Shown in pieces: positions 19,601 to 28,026 of a DNA stretch of 64,000 bases. Positions within the stretch are counted from its first letter, which is position 1, and each line of letters starts with the position of its first letter. Below the pieces are notes generated by a model. That model ran no database searches, was not told the DNA's origin, and saw only the letters and a list, made by a program, of their open reading frames with translations. Both the position numbers and the translations under genes were made by a program. Origin of the DNA: Pseudomonas putida (lineage in GTDB: Bacteria > Pseudomonadota > Gammaproteobacteria > Pseudomonadales > Pseudomonadaceae). Location of the stretch: contig NZ_MKZO01000026.1 of the NCBI RefSeq assembly GCF_001941965.1, forward strand, positions 1 through 64,000. The letters run 5' to 3'.

Positions 19601-19688
19601 CCTTTATGCATGGCTGGCCCGGGATCACCGGGTCGAAGGTGCACGCAAGCAACAGCTGGCGGATGCCCAGCGCGTGCTGGGGAGTTGA
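16608..19688 (+). CDS. RND efflux transporter permease (MexI-like)
   Basis: This is an inner-membrane proton/drug antiporter of the HAE1 RND class, 1026 residues. It begins MRFTDLFVRRPVLALVVSAL (TM1) and has the periplasmic porter repeats. The TM4 proton-relay segment contains AIGLVVDDAIVVVENVHRHIEEG with the conserved Asp pair, and the second half has TLIGLISKHGILMVEFANE. Substrates cannot be read from sequence; SoxR control suggests redox-active metabolites. Confidence 0.93.
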   Translation: MRFTDLFVRRPVLALVVSALITLMGLFALGKLPIRQYPLLESSTITITTEYPGASAELMQGFVTQPITQAVSSVEGIDYLASSSMQGRSTITLRMTLNRDPTQALTQAMAKVNQVRYRLPEKAYDPVVELSAGDSTAVAYVGFSSETLSIPELSDYLSRVVEPQFSGIDGVVKVQTFGGQNLAMRLWLDSERMAGRGVTASDVAEAVRRNNYQATPGQVRGQYVLADIRVDTDLTSVEAFRDLVVRNDGNDLVRLRDIGSVELSAAMTQTSATMDGKPAVHLGLFPTPSGNPLVIVDGIRKLLPQIQQTLPPGVKVALAYETARFIDASIREVLHTLLEAMLIVVAVIWLCLGSLRSVAIPVLAIPLSMLGAAALMLFFGFSLNLLTLLAMVLAIGLVVDDAIVVVENVHRHIEEGQTPVAAALAGAREIAGPVVAMTLTLAAVYAPIGLMGGLTGTLFREFALTLAGAVIISGIVALTLSPVMSSLLLKPGQQEGPMARLAEKVFGGLAGGYGRLLGQSLARRWISGGIAVLVCFSLPWLYLQAQRELAPPEDQAAVLAAIKAPQYASLEYAERFNARLDRVMKAIPETTDTWIINGTDGPANSFGGINLSAWGERQRSAAQVQAELQQAVGEVEGSSIFAFQVASLPGSSGGLPVQMVLRSAQDYPLLYQTMEGLKQRARESGLFVVVDSDLDYNNPLVRLSIDRAKAASLGIGMQAIGDSLAVLVGEQYVNRFALYGRSYDVIPQSIQDQRLTPQALARQYVRADDGQLLPLSTVVQMDMSVAPNRLLQFDQQNASTLQAIPAPGVSQGQAVAFLEQLASELPPGFSHDWQSESRQYVQEGLALMWAFLAALVVIYLVLAAQYESLVDPLIILVTVPLSICGALLPLALGWATLNIYTQIGLVTLIGLISKHGILMVEFANEIQVRDNLGRGEAIIRAAQVRLRPVLMTTAAMTFGVVPLLFASGAGANSRFGLGVVIVCGMLVGTLFTLFVLPTLYAWLARDHRVEGARKQQLADAQRVLGS

Positions 19689-19697
19689 GGAATGTCC

Positions 19698-21083
19698 ATG
19701 AAGTCATTTGTCGTGTTGGGCGGGGCGTTGTTCCTGGGGGCTTGCAGTGTCGGGCCGGAGTATCGGCAGCCGGATGTGGCGCCGATCGCGCTGGTCAGTC
19801 CGCAGGCCGGGGGATTCGCCGCGGCCGGGGCGCAGTCGCAGGCGAACTGGTGGGGCTTTTTCGACGACCCGCAGCTGTCGCGCCTGATCGAGCGGGCCCT
19901 GGTGCAGAACAACGATGTGCGCCAGGCCCACGCCAACCTGCTGCTGGCCCGCGCCGGGTTCGACGAGCAGGACCTCAAGCGCTATCCGCAGGTGACCAGC
20001 GAGGCCGGTTACCAGCGCAGCCTTGAACAGCGCGCGGTGGACGGTGCGGCGCCGCAGCGCAGCCTGGCCGAGTCGTGGCGGGCGGGGCTGGACCTGCAAT
20101 GGGAACTGGACCTGTTCGGCCGCCTCGATCATCTCAGCCGTGCCGCGCGGGCGCGGGTCGAGGCGTCCCGGGCGGATCTGGAGCAGATGCAGTTGAGCAT
20201 CGCCGCCGAGGTGGCGCGGGCCTGGTTCGAGGCTCAGGGGCAACGCCGGCAACTGGCCCTGGCCAATGACGAAGTACGCAGCTGGGGCGAGACGGTGCGC
20301 ATGGTCGAGGCGCAACTGGCGGTCGGCAGCGGCCTGCCCGAGGACCGGGAAAGTGCGCGGAGCAACCTGTTGCGGGCCGAGGCATCGATTGCCCCTTTGA
20401 GCAGTGCTTTGCAGCGCAGCCTTTACCGGCTGGAAGTGTTGTGCGGGCAGCGTCCTGGCAGTCTTGCGCTGGAGTCAAGTTCGGCGCCACCGCTGCCTTT
20501 GGCCCGGCAACTGCCACTGGGCGATGTCGACCGGCTGATCCGCAATCGCCCGGATGTCGTGCGCGCCGAGCGTTTGCTGGCCGCGCGGGTCGAGGATGTG
20601 GGAGCGGCGACGGCGGATCTCTATCCGCGCTTGAACCTGGGAGGCTTTATCGGCTTCTTCGCCTTGCGCGACGGCGATCTCGGCAGCGCCTCGCGGGCCT
20701 TCGAACTGGCCCCCGGCCTGACCTGGCCGGCGCTCGACCTGGGCAGCGTGCGGGCTCGCCTGCGGGCGGCGCAGGCGCGTTCGGCGGGCGAGGGCGCGCG
20801 CTTCGAGCAAGTGCTGCTGGTGGCGGTGGAAGAAGTGGAGGGCGCCGTGGTGGAACTGACCGAGCAGCAGCGGCATTTGCAGGGGCTGGTGAAGTCGGCG
20901 GTGCATGGCGAGGCGGCGTTCGACATTGCCAGCCGGCGTTATGACGCCGGGGGCGGCAGCTATCAGGCGGTGCTGGAGAGTCAGCGCGAGCTGTTGCGTA
21001 TGCGCCAGGAGATTGCGGGGGCGGAGACGGCGTCTTATCTGAATGCGGTTGGCTTGTACAAGGCGTTGGCCTGGCGGGGGTGA
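19698..21083 (+). CDS. Outer-membrane efflux lipoprotein (OpmD/OprM-like)
   Basis: This TolC-family channel subunit completes the tripartite pump. The lipoprotein signal MKSFVVLGGALFLGACSVGPEY contains the lipobox LGAC. The OMF repeats follow (NPDVVRAERLL-type motif seen as RNRPDVVRAERLLAARVEDV, then DLYPRLNLGGFIGF). I chose the ATG at 19698 because GAGG at 19687-19690 is then seven bases upstream; the ATG at 19692 is too close. It is third in the SoxR-controlled operon, nine bases after the pump gene, and is followed by a REP pair. Confidence 0.9.
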   Translation: MKSFVVLGGALFLGACSVGPEYRQPDVAPIALVSPQAGGFAAAGAQSQANWWGFFDDPQLSRLIERALVQNNDVRQAHANLLLARAGFDEQDLKRYPQVTSEAGYQRSLEQRAVDGAAPQRSLAESWRAGLDLQWELDLFGRLDHLSRAARARVEASRADLEQMQLSIAAEVARAWFEAQGQRRQLALANDEVRSWGETVRMVEAQLAVGSGLPEDRESARSNLLRAEASIAPLSSALQRSLYRLEVLCGQRPGSLALESSSAPPLPLARQLPLGDVDRLIRNRPDVVRAERLLAARVEDVGAATADLYPRLNLGGFIGFFALRDGDLGSASRAFELAPGLTWPALDLGSVRARLRAAQARSAGEGARFEQVLLVAVEEVEGAVVELTEQQRHLQGLVKSAVHGEAAFDIASRRYDAGGGSYQAVLESQRELLRMRQEIAGAETASYLNAVGLYKALAWRG

Positions 21084-21095
21084 TGTTGTTCTCTC

Positions 21096-21181
21096 GGGCC
21101 TCATCGCTGGCAAGCCAGCTCCCACAGTGTCCGTGGCGCTGCCGATCCCTGTGGGAGCTGGCTTGCCAGCGATGAGGCCCG
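21096..21181. repeat. REP palindrome pair 3
   Basis: This is a 33-base perfect inverted repeat of the GCTGGCAAGCCAGC family with a ~20-base spacer, just past the end of the efflux operon, where it could protect or end the transcript. Confidence 0.88.
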
Positions 21182-21259
21182 AAAGAGCAATAAAAAGCAT
21201 GCTGCCCACCCGAAGCCTCTGGCAAACTCCTGTTACACAAGGCAGCCAAGAGCCCCCCG

Positions 21260-22033
21260 ATGATCGATATCCACAACGTCACCGCTTTCCAGCAGCAGAC
21301 CCGCGTGCTGGAGGGCTTTTCCCTGCATATCGGCGAAAGCGAGAAGGTCGCCATCCTTGGCCCCAACGGCGCCGGCAAGAGCACCCTGCTCAAACTGATC
21401 ACTCGCGAGCTGTACCCGGTGGAGCGCGAGGGCAGCCATCTGCGCCTGTTCGGCAGCGACACCGTCAACCTCTGGGCCTTGCGTAGCCGTATCGGTTTCG
21501 TCTCCCAGGACCTGCAGGACGACTACACCCCCTACACCAAGGCCCTGGACGTGGTGGTCTCCGGCTTCTTCGGTTCCATCGGCGCCCATGGTCATCTGCA
21601 ACCGAGTGAAGAGCAGTTCGACAAGGCCCGCGAGCTGCTGGCCGTGGTGGAGATGTCCGGGCATGAGCAGACCATGTTCCAGCGCCTGTCCACCGGTCAG
21701 CGCCGTCGCCTGCTGCTGGCCCGCGCCCTGGTCCACCAGCCCAGCGCGCTGATCCTCGACGAGCCGGCCAACGGCCTCGACATGGGCGCGAGCCTGGGCA
21801 TGCTCAAGCTGATGCGCCGCTTCTGCGGCGCCGAGCACGCGATGATCATCACCACCCACCATATCGACGAGATCATCCCGGAGATCGAGCGGGTGGTGCT
21901 GCTGGACAAGGGCCGCATCGTCGCCGACGGGCCCAAGGCCGAGGTGCTGACCAGCGAACGCCTGTCCGCCCTGTACCAGACCGACCTGCGCCTGACCGAA
22001 CAGGATGGCTGGTACCGTTGCTGGCACGGTTGA
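21260..22033 (+). CDS. ABC transporter ATP-binding protein
   Basis: This single nucleotide-binding domain of 257 residues has Walker A GPNGAGKSTLL, a Q-loop in IGFVSQDLQ, the signature RLSTGQRRRLLLARAL, Walker B SALILDEPANGLD and the switch His in IITTHHIDEI. It resembles YlmA/PhnC-like soluble ATPases more than importers with clear partners. No permease gene is adjacent, so the substrate is unknown. The RBS is weak (GAGCCCCCCG before the ATG). Confidence 0.85.
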   Translation: MIDIHNVTAFQQQTRVLEGFSLHIGESEKVAILGPNGAGKSTLLKLITRELYPVEREGSHLRLFGSDTVNLWALRSRIGFVSQDLQDDYTPYTKALDVVVSGFFGSIGAHGHLQPSEEQFDKARELLAVVEMSGHEQTMFQRLSTGQRRRLLLARALVHQPSALILDEPANGLDMGASLGMLKLMRRFCGAEHAMIITTHHIDEIIPEIERVVLLDKGRIVADGPKAEVLTSERLSALYQTDLRLTEQDGWYRCWHG

Positions 22034-22056
22034 TTCACTAAAGGGAGCTTTACGCA

Positions 22057-22686
22057 ATGACAGGAGTTCGATCGGGCTTCAAGGCACTGGCGGTCGGTCT
22101 GTGCCTGCTGGCGCTGCAGCCGGCGTTCGCCGTGGACAAGAAAAGAAGCCTCGATGCCAAGCGCTGGTACACCGTGGCGGAGCTCAAGGAGACACTCAAG
22201 CGCGATTACCCGTCCCACTACGACCGGGCGTTCCACAAGTCGGTGACCTGGGTATTCGCCGAGGACGGGTTCTTCACTCCCGGTTCGACGCGCTACATAA
22301 AGCTGCCGCTGAGCAAACCGATCATCGAGTCGGACAACAACTGGTGGCGGGTGGCAGACAAAGGCAAGGACCTGGACGCGGAGATCGACCGACGTTGCGT
22401 GCTGGCGCTCACCCGTGCCCTGGGATATATGAAGGATCAGGCAAGCCGGGAGCTGCGCTGGACCGACGTCAAGGAAGGAGTGATCGACGGGGTGCGCAGC
22501 GGCGTGCTGAGCACCGCGCCGCTCGACCTGACCAGGCGCAAGGACCAGAAGATCGGCATGATCAGGCCGGAGGGCGACTTCCGGTTGCTGTGCAATGTCT
22601 ACAAGTCGACCAAGAAGGATCCCGACCTGTTCTTCCAATACTCGGTGGTGCTGACCGCGACCAGTGTCTACGGCAAGCTTCCCTAG
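22057..22686 (+). CDS. Exported protein of unknown function
   Basis: I do not recognise the family. A signal peptide (GFKALAVGLCLLALQPAFA) is followed by a 180-residue, Lys/Trp/Asp-rich mature domain with WYTVAELKETLKRDYPSHYDRAFHKSV and a central CVLALTRALGYMKDQ helix. An AAGGGAG ribosome site precedes the ATG at 22057. The gene lies 23 bases after the ABC ATPase and converges on the PBP2 gene three bases later. It is probably periplasmic. Confidence 0.7.
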   Translation: MTGVRSGFKALAVGLCLLALQPAFAVDKKRSLDAKRWYTVAELKETLKRDYPSHYDRAFHKSVTWVFAEDGFFTPGSTRYIKLPLSKPIIESDNNWWRVADKGKDLDAEIDRRCVLALTRALGYMKDQASRELRWTDVKEGVIDGVRSGVLSTAPLDLTRRKDQKIGMIRPEGDFRLLCNVYKSTKKDPDLFFQYSVVLTATSVYGKLP

Positions 22687-22689
22687 GGA

Positions 22690-24567
22690 TCACCTGGCCT
22701 GGGCGATACCTGCATACTGCGCTTTCAGGTGCCCCTGGTCGTCCAGCAGGTAGGCATCCATCACTTCACGCACCACCGGCCCGGCCACCCGGCCGCCGGC
22801 CTCGCCGTTCTCGATCATCACCGCCACCACCACGCTGGGGTGGTCGGCGGGGGCGAAGCCGACGAACAGGGCGTTGTCGCGGTGCCGCTCGAGGGTCTTG
22901 TTGCGGTTGTAGCGCTCGCCCTGCTTGATCGCCACCACCTGGGCCGTGCCGCTTTTGCCGGCGATGCGGTACTGGGCGCCGGCCGCTGCGGCGCGGGCGA
23001 TGCCGCGCGGGTCGTGCATGACCATCTGCATGCCCTGGTTGACCTGGTCCCAGGCGTGGCTGTCGTGCAGCACGATGTCCGGCATGGGGTTCGGATCGAC
23101 GGGCTCGACGCCACCCACGCTCATGGCCAGGTGCGGGCGGTGCCACTTGCCCTTGCTGGCCAGCAGGCTGGTGGCCTGGGCCAGTTGCAGCGGGGTGACC
23201 TGCATGTAGCCCTGGCCGATGCCGAGGATCAGCGTCTCGCCGGGGAACCAGGCCTGGCGGCGGGTCGCGCGTTTCCACTGTTGTGACGGCATCAGCCCCG
23301 GCGCCTCCTCGAACATGTCCAGCGAGACCTTCTCGCCCAGGCCGAAACGCGCCATGTAGTCGTGCAGGCGGTCGATGCCCAGCTTGTGCGCCAGGTCGTA
23401 GAAGTAGGTGTCGTTGGAACGCATGATCGCCGTGTACATGTCCACCCAGCCGTCGCCGCTGCGGTTCCAGTTGCGGTATTTGTGGTCGTAGTTGGGCAGC
23501 TCGTAGTAGCCCGGGTCGAAGACCCTGCTGCCGGGGGTGGTCGCGCCGCTGTCGAGGCCGGCGATGGCCACTTCCGGCTTGATCGTCGAGCCGGGCGCAT
23601 ACAGCCCGCGCAGCACGCGGTTGAACAGCGGTCGGTCGATGGAGTCGCGCAGGGCGGCGTACTGCTTGAAGCTGATGCCCTTGACGAACAGGTTGGGGTC
23701 GAAGCTCGGGTTGCTGACCATCGCCAGTACGTCGCCATTGGCCGGGTCGAGCACCACCACCGAGCCACGGCGATCGCCCAGGGCGTGCTCGGCAGCCAGT
23801 TGCAGATGCGAGTCGATGCTCAGGACGATGTTTTTCCCGGGCACCGGGTCCTTGTGGTTGAGCACGCGCATCACCCGGCCCTGGGCGTTGGTCTCGACTT
23901 CCTCGTAGCCGACCTGGCCGTGCAGTTCGTTCTCGTAGAAGCGCTCGATCCCGGTCTTGCCGATCGACTGGGTACCGCGGTACTGGGTGCTGTCGAGGAC
24001 CTTGGCTTCCTTCTCGTTGATCCGCCCGACGTAGCCCACGGAATGGGCGAAGTGCTCGGCCAGCGGGTACTCGCGGATGAACTGCGGCTCGACGTCCAGG
24101 CCGGGCAGGCGGAACTGGTTGACCGCGATCAGGGCGATCTGTTCTTCGCTCAGGCCGACCATCAGGGTCACCGGCTCGAAGGGTTTGCGGCCGCGGCGCA
24201 GGTCCTTGTCGAACTGGCGGCGGTCGTCTTCGCCGAGGCCCAGGACCAGGGCCAGGGTGTCCAGGGTCGCCGCCGAATCACCGGCGCGCTCGCGGGTCAT
24301 GGTCAGGTCGAAGCTGGGCTTGTTGTCGGCCAGGACCACGCCGTTGCGGTCGTAGATCAGCCCGCGCTCGGGCGGGATGGGCAGGACGTGGACCCGGTTG
24401 TTTTCCGAGACGGCGGTCTGCTGGTCGTGCTGCAGCACCTGCAGGACATAGAGGCGACCCACGAGCACGGCGACCAGGGTCAGGACCAGGATGGCGCAGG
24501 CGACCAGCCGGCGGTTGACCAGGTGCTGTTCCTTTTCGTGGTCCTTGAGGGGGATGGGCTGTGGCAT
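22690..24567 (-). CDS. Penicillin-binding protein 2 (MrdA-type transpeptidase)
   Basis: This is a class B PBP that cross-links peptidoglycan for cell elongation. There is one N-terminal TM (about residues 20-42), a pedestal domain with PPERGLIYDRNGVVLADN, and a transpeptidase domain with the catalytic Ser327 (APGSTIKPE), SND near residue 384 and KSGT at 538-541. Length is 625 residues. The usual mrdA sits with rodA; no rodA is here, so this is probably an additional PBP2 paralogue. It is monocistronic. Whether the cell depends on it cannot be told from sequence. Confidence 0.93.
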   Translation of the reverse strand: MPQPIPLKDHEKEQHLVNRRLVACAILVLTLVAVLVGRLYVLQVLQHDQQTAVSENNRVHVLPIPPERGLIYDRNGVVLADNKPSFDLTMTRERAGDSAATLDTLALVLGLGEDDRRQFDKDLRRGRKPFEPVTLMVGLSEEQIALIAVNQFRLPGLDVEPQFIREYPLAEHFAHSVGYVGRINEKEAKVLDSTQYRGTQSIGKTGIERFYENELHGQVGYEEVETNAQGRVMRVLNHKDPVPGKNIVLSIDSHLQLAAEHALGDRRGSVVVLDPANGDVLAMVSNPSFDPNLFVKGISFKQYAALRDSIDRPLFNRVLRGLYAPGSTIKPEVAIAGLDSGATTPGSRVFDPGYYELPNYDHKYRNWNRSGDGWVDMYTAIMRSNDTYFYDLAHKLGIDRLHDYMARFGLGEKVSLDMFEEAPGLMPSQQWKRATRRQAWFPGETLILGIGQGYMQVTPLQLAQATSLLASKGKWHRPHLAMSVGGVEPVDPNPMPDIVLHDSHAWDQVNQGMQMVMHDPRGIARAAAAGAQYRIAGKSGTAQVVAIKQGERYNRNKTLERHRDNALFVGFAPADHPSVVVAVMIENGEAGGRVAGPVVREVMDAYLLDDQGHLKAQYAGIAQAR

Positions 24568-24663
24568 GGACGTGTTTCGGGCAGCGGGCGGGCGATGCTA
24601 CGCGTTACCAGCGCGTTCAGGGGCGAATATGAAGACTTGTTCATGTGGATTCATGAAGGGCGG

Positions 24664-24750
24664 GGTTGTCTGATCTGGCCTCATCGCTGGCAAGCCCACA
24701 CGGACCCTGTGGGAGCTGGCTTGCCAGCGATGAGGCCAGATCAGACAACC
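24664..24750. repeat. REP palindrome pair 4, extended arms
   Basis: The inverted repeat is perfect over 33 bases per arm, and its outer 13 bases (GGTTGTCTGATCT and complement) are not part of the other REP copies. The left arm has lost the CAGCT segment next to the loop. It lies between the PBP2 start and the end of the porin gene. Confidence 0.85.
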
Positions 24751-24761
24751 CAGGTTGGCTG

Positions 24762-26012
24762 TCAGAGCAGAGAAAGTGGATAGCTCACGATCACCCGATG
24801 CTCATCGAACTCATTGCTGCTGAAATCCCGCCGCAAGGTCGAACTGCGCCACCTCAGCGTCAGGTCGCGCAGCGCCCCGCTCTGGATCGTGTACGCCAGT
24901 TCGCTCTCGCGCCCCCATTCCTTGCCATCCTTCACGCTACCGACCTGTACCTGATCGCCACTGATATAGCGCGTCATGAACTGCAGCCCCGGCAACCCGT
25001 CCACCGCGAAATCATGGTCATAGCGCACCTGCCATGAGCGCTCATGGGCATTGTCATAGCTGGAGTTGTAGCTGTCGTTGGCCAGGCTGGTGCCCGCCGT
25101 ACCATTGACCCGCATCCAGCCGGTGTCGCCGCTGACCTTCTGCAGGCCCAGATAGAAAGTGTGCCCACCGGTGCGCGCCGAGAGCATTAGCGAGGCGGTG
25201 CGGTTGTCCATGTCGCCGGCCAGCGAGCGGCCGCTGTCCTTGCCGGTGAAGTAGCCGAGGTTGGCACCCAGGGTCCAGGTGCCCACGGCCTGGCGGTGGG
25301 TCAGGTTGTAGTACTGCTGCTGGTAGATGTCCTGCAGGTCCGAATGCCAGACACCGACCAGGGTCGCCTTGTCGTTGAACAGGTACTCGCCACCGAGGAT
25401 ATCCAGGCGGTCCGAGGTAGCGCCGGGGCGGCCGGACATGAACATATCGTCCATGCTCGCGTCGTTGCGCGGGCTGTTGCCCCGGAAGCGCGCGCCGTAG
25501 AGGGTCAGGTCGGTGATTTCCCGGGAGGTGACCTGGGCGCCCTGGAAGGTCTGCGGCAGCGAGCGGCCGTCGTCCGAGCGCAGCACCGGGAGCATGGGCG
25601 ACCATTCGCCAACCTTCAGCTCGGTCGCGGAAAACCGCGCTTTCCCGGCCACCGCGAGACGCCCGAAATCATCCGCCGGACGCCCGTCGTCATGCACCGG
25701 CAGCAGTTGCGTGTTGGCCGTGCCACGACCACCGTCGAGTTTCACCGAATACAGCCCCAGCACATCCACGCCGAAGCCCACGGTGCCCTGGGTAAACCCC
25801 GAGCGGGCGTCGAGGATGAAACTCTGGGTCCACTCCTCGGCCTTGCCTTGCGGATACGCCGGATCGACGAAATTGCGGTTGATATAGAAGTTGCGCAGGG
25901 TCAGGCCGGCCTTGGCGTCTTCGACGAAACCGGCGGCCTGGGCAGTGCCGGCGCCGAACAGCAGGCAGGCGCAGGCCGCCGGGAGACGGCGTGGGGAGCA
26001 AAGGATATTCAT
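24762..26012 (-). CDS. OprD-family outer-membrane porin
   Basis: This is a substrate-selective 18-stranded porin. The signal peptide ends at TAQAAGFVEDAKAGLTLRNFYINRNFVD, where FVEDAKAGLTLRNFYINR is the hallmark OprD start. EEWTQSFILDARSGFTQGTVGFGVD and the C-terminal FDEHRVIVSYPLSLL beta-signal are also typical. The start at 26012 gives the signal peptide; the in-frame upstream extension is spurious. It follows the TctA-like permease and the mevalonate genes on the same strand, so the cargo is likely mevalonate or a related small acid (inference). Confidence 0.92.
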   Translation of the reverse strand: MNILCSPRRLPAACACLLFGAGTAQAAGFVEDAKAGLTLRNFYINRNFVDPAYPQGKAEEWTQSFILDARSGFTQGTVGFGVDVLGLYSVKLDGGRGTANTQLLPVHDDGRPADDFGRLAVAGKARFSATELKVGEWSPMLPVLRSDDGRSLPQTFQGAQVTSREITDLTLYGARFRGNSPRNDASMDDMFMSGRPGATSDRLDILGGEYLFNDKATLVGVWHSDLQDIYQQQYYNLTHRQAVGTWTLGANLGYFTGKDSGRSLAGDMDNRTASLMLSARTGGHTFYLGLQKVSGDTGWMRVNGTAGTSLANDSYNSSYDNAHERSWQVRYDHDFAVDGLPGLQFMTRYISGDQVQVGSVKDGKEWGRESELAYTIQSGALRDLTLRWRSSTLRRDFSSNEFDEHRVIVSYPLSLL

Positions 26013-26089
26013 TGTTGTTGTTCCTTTCTTGCGGGCGAGTGAAATCACGCAGCCGCCGCAGGCTGCGTGGGAAAAGGTGAAGGGTCAGG

Positions 26090-27472
26090 TCAGGCGAGCA
26101 GGGCGACGATAGCCGGCACGCTGAGCACGGCGGTGTAGTACCCCATGAACTGCACGCCGATATTGAAGCCGATGAAGCGCTGCAGGAAGCCGCCCAGCAG
26201 GCCGATGGTGAGGATCACCAGCAGGCCCAGCAGACCGCCTTCCCACAGGCCGATCACCAGGATCAGGCCGACGAAGGTGGCGATCACCGCCTCGTGGCTG
26301 ATGCGCCGTGACACGAACGAGGCGGCGCGGTGGGCGAAGTTCATCGAGAACGGGTAGGCGATGAGGATGGCGATCAACACCGCGAGCATGCCGAAGGCCA
26401 GGAACTCACTGGCGCTGAGCAGGTTGTGCAGGTTGTTCACCTGGCCGGTGGCGCTGTCCACGGTAAAGCGTGGCGGGGCGTTGAACAGCGGCGCGGCCGG
26501 GCCGGCAGCCACCGGGCTGAGCGGCAGGCCGAAGGCGATCAGCGGGATCAGCGCCTCGGCGATATAGGTGGATTCGGTCACCCCGTTGCGCACGCTGATC
26601 ACCGAGGTCAGGCGGTGATAGGCGTGCTTGATGCGCGCCCCGACCACTTCGCCGAGGATCACCGTCATCGCCACCGGGCTGAACACGAAGGTGGCGCTGG
26701 ACACTGTGGCGGTGGCCAGGGTCCAGCCGGCCTGGCGGCGGTCGAGGACCTTCAGCGGGTTGGGGAACCAGCCGCCCCAGCTCTTCACGTCCGGCGACAG
26801 GGAGAAGGTCCGTGGTTCGCTGCGCTTCATCCGCGCCCGCTCGGCCGGGGCGAGCATGGCGAACAGCGCGGCGATCAGCGGGCCGATGGCGATACCGAGG
26901 AAGTAGCTGACGCTGAGCTTGACCCCGTGCTGGCCGGTGAAGGTCTGCAGGGCGATGATCACCAGCACGAACGGCAGCAGCGCCAGCACCGAGGCCCAGC
27001 GGCCGGCGGAAAAGTACGCGATGGTCGTCGCTGCGGCGAGGAACACCCAGGGCGCCGCCTGCTTGATCCCGTCGCCGAACGGCGCCAGCAGCACGGCGAA
27101 CAGCACCGCCAGCGGTACCGCCACCAATGCAGCGATCACCGCCCCGGAGATCATCTTGCGCAGGGCGATATGCGGCACGCCGAGGTTGCGCAGGAAGTTC
27201 GCCTCGCGCATCAGCGGCGTGGCCATGGTGTCGCCGGGGATGCCGAGCAGGGCGGTGGGTACGGCGTGGGTCATGTGCTTGGCCACGGCGCCGGCGAGGA
27301 AGAAGGTGAAAACCCCGGCGGCAGGAACGCCGAGCAGCACCACCAGCAGGGTCAGCGGGGCCAGGGTGGTGGTCTCGTCGCTGCCGGAGATCAGGCCGAT
27401 GGCGGAAAACACCACGGCGCCGATCACGCCCATCAGGGCGGCGATCAGGATCTGGTCGAACAGGGCTTCCAT
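26090..27472 (-). CDS. TctA-like transporter large permease subunit
   Basis: This 460-residue protein has about 10-12 hydrophobic helices. The signature MTHAVPTALLGIPGDTMATPLM matches the substrate-loop repeat of the TctA permease family, and a second copy-like segment RNGVTESTYIAEALIPLIAFGLPLSP lies in the C-terminal half, as in the family. A TctC binding protein is missing, so this may work as a two-component carrier with the preceding small membrane gene. It shares its start with that gene's stop. The location suggests mevalonate uptake. Confidence 0.8.
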   Translation of the reverse strand: MEALFDQILIAALMGVIGAVVFSAIGLISGSDETTTLAPLTLLVVLLGVPAAGVFTFFLAGAVAKHMTHAVPTALLGIPGDTMATPLMREANFLRNLGVPHIALRKMISGAVIAALVAVPLAVLFAVLLAPFGDGIKQAAPWVFLAAATTIAYFSAGRWASVLALLPFVLVIIALQTFTGQHGVKLSVSYFLGIAIGPLIAALFAMLAPAERARMKRSEPRTFSLSPDVKSWGGWFPNPLKVLDRRQAGWTLATATVSSATFVFSPVAMTVILGEVVGARIKHAYHRLTSVISVRNGVTESTYIAEALIPLIAFGLPLSPVAAGPAAPLFNAPPRFTVDSATGQVNNLHNLLSASEFLAFGMLAVLIAILIAYPFSMNFAHRAASFVSRRISHEAVIATFVGLILVIGLWEGGLLGLLVILTIGLLGGFLQRFIGFNIGVQFMGYYTAVLSVPAIVALLA

Positions 27473-27924
27473 CAGGCGGTACCTCCCTTCAGGGCTGGGG
27501 TGGTGGTGACGGTGCGGGTAGTGCTGGCGGGTTCGGCCTCATCGAACAGTTGCTCCAGGCCCAGTTCGCGCAGCTCGGCGCGGACTTCCGGCGGCAGATC
27601 GGAGAGTTGGCCGATGCCGCCGTATTCGCTGCGCAGCTCTTCGATCACCTGCTGGCGCCAGGCCGGGTCGGCGACGTGTTCCACCACATGGCGCTTGGGC
27701 TTGAACAGGCAGGCGCTGACGCCACCGCCCAGCAGCGAGCCGAGGATGCCGAGGAGCATGGCGTAGGCGCGGGCCATCTGGGCGGACTCGACCCAGCCCG
27801 TCAGCAGGTGCTCGGCGAGGAAGAAGATGCCCAGGCTGAAGGCGGCGCCGATGGCGATGGAGGCGACCAGGTGGCGGCTGTCCACGGTGTCGCCCCAGAC
27901 TTCGTAGAGGTTGTCGTCAGCCAT
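27472..27924 (-). CDS. Small membrane protein, probable partner of the TctA-like permease
   Basis: The 150-residue protein has two hydrophobic segments (HLVASIAIGAAFSLGIFFLA; AYAMLLGILGSLLGGGVSACLF) and then a charged C-terminal half. It fits the size and position of a TctB-type small subunit, but I see no clear family motif. The ATG at 27924 has GGAGGT seven bases upstream. It is coupled to the permease by a one-base overlap. Confidence 0.7.
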   Translation of the reverse strand: MADDNLYEVWGDTVDSRHLVASIAIGAAFSLGIFFLAEHLLTGWVESAQMARAYAMLLGILGSLLGGGVSACLFKPKRHVVEHVADPAWRQQVIEELRSEYGGIGQLSDLPPEVRAELRELGLEQLFDEAEPASTTRTVTTTPALKGGTA

Positions 27925-28026
27925 GATCCACCTCCGTGAGGCGGGAGTGCAGGCGGCATTCAAGTGTCATCGGAATTCTCCTGCCCTTGCGGGCTTGTTG
28001 TTTTTGTTCGGGAGCCAGGATCGGGT

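Noticed and set aside
17730..19652. 640-codon minus-strand frame inside the RND pump gene
   Set aside because: It lies wholly within a complete RND permease gene; the sequence is Gln/His-rich complement noise.
9701..24750. The recurrent REP units as a CRISPR array
   Set aside because: They are palindromic pairs scattered kilobases apart without regular spacers or cas genes.
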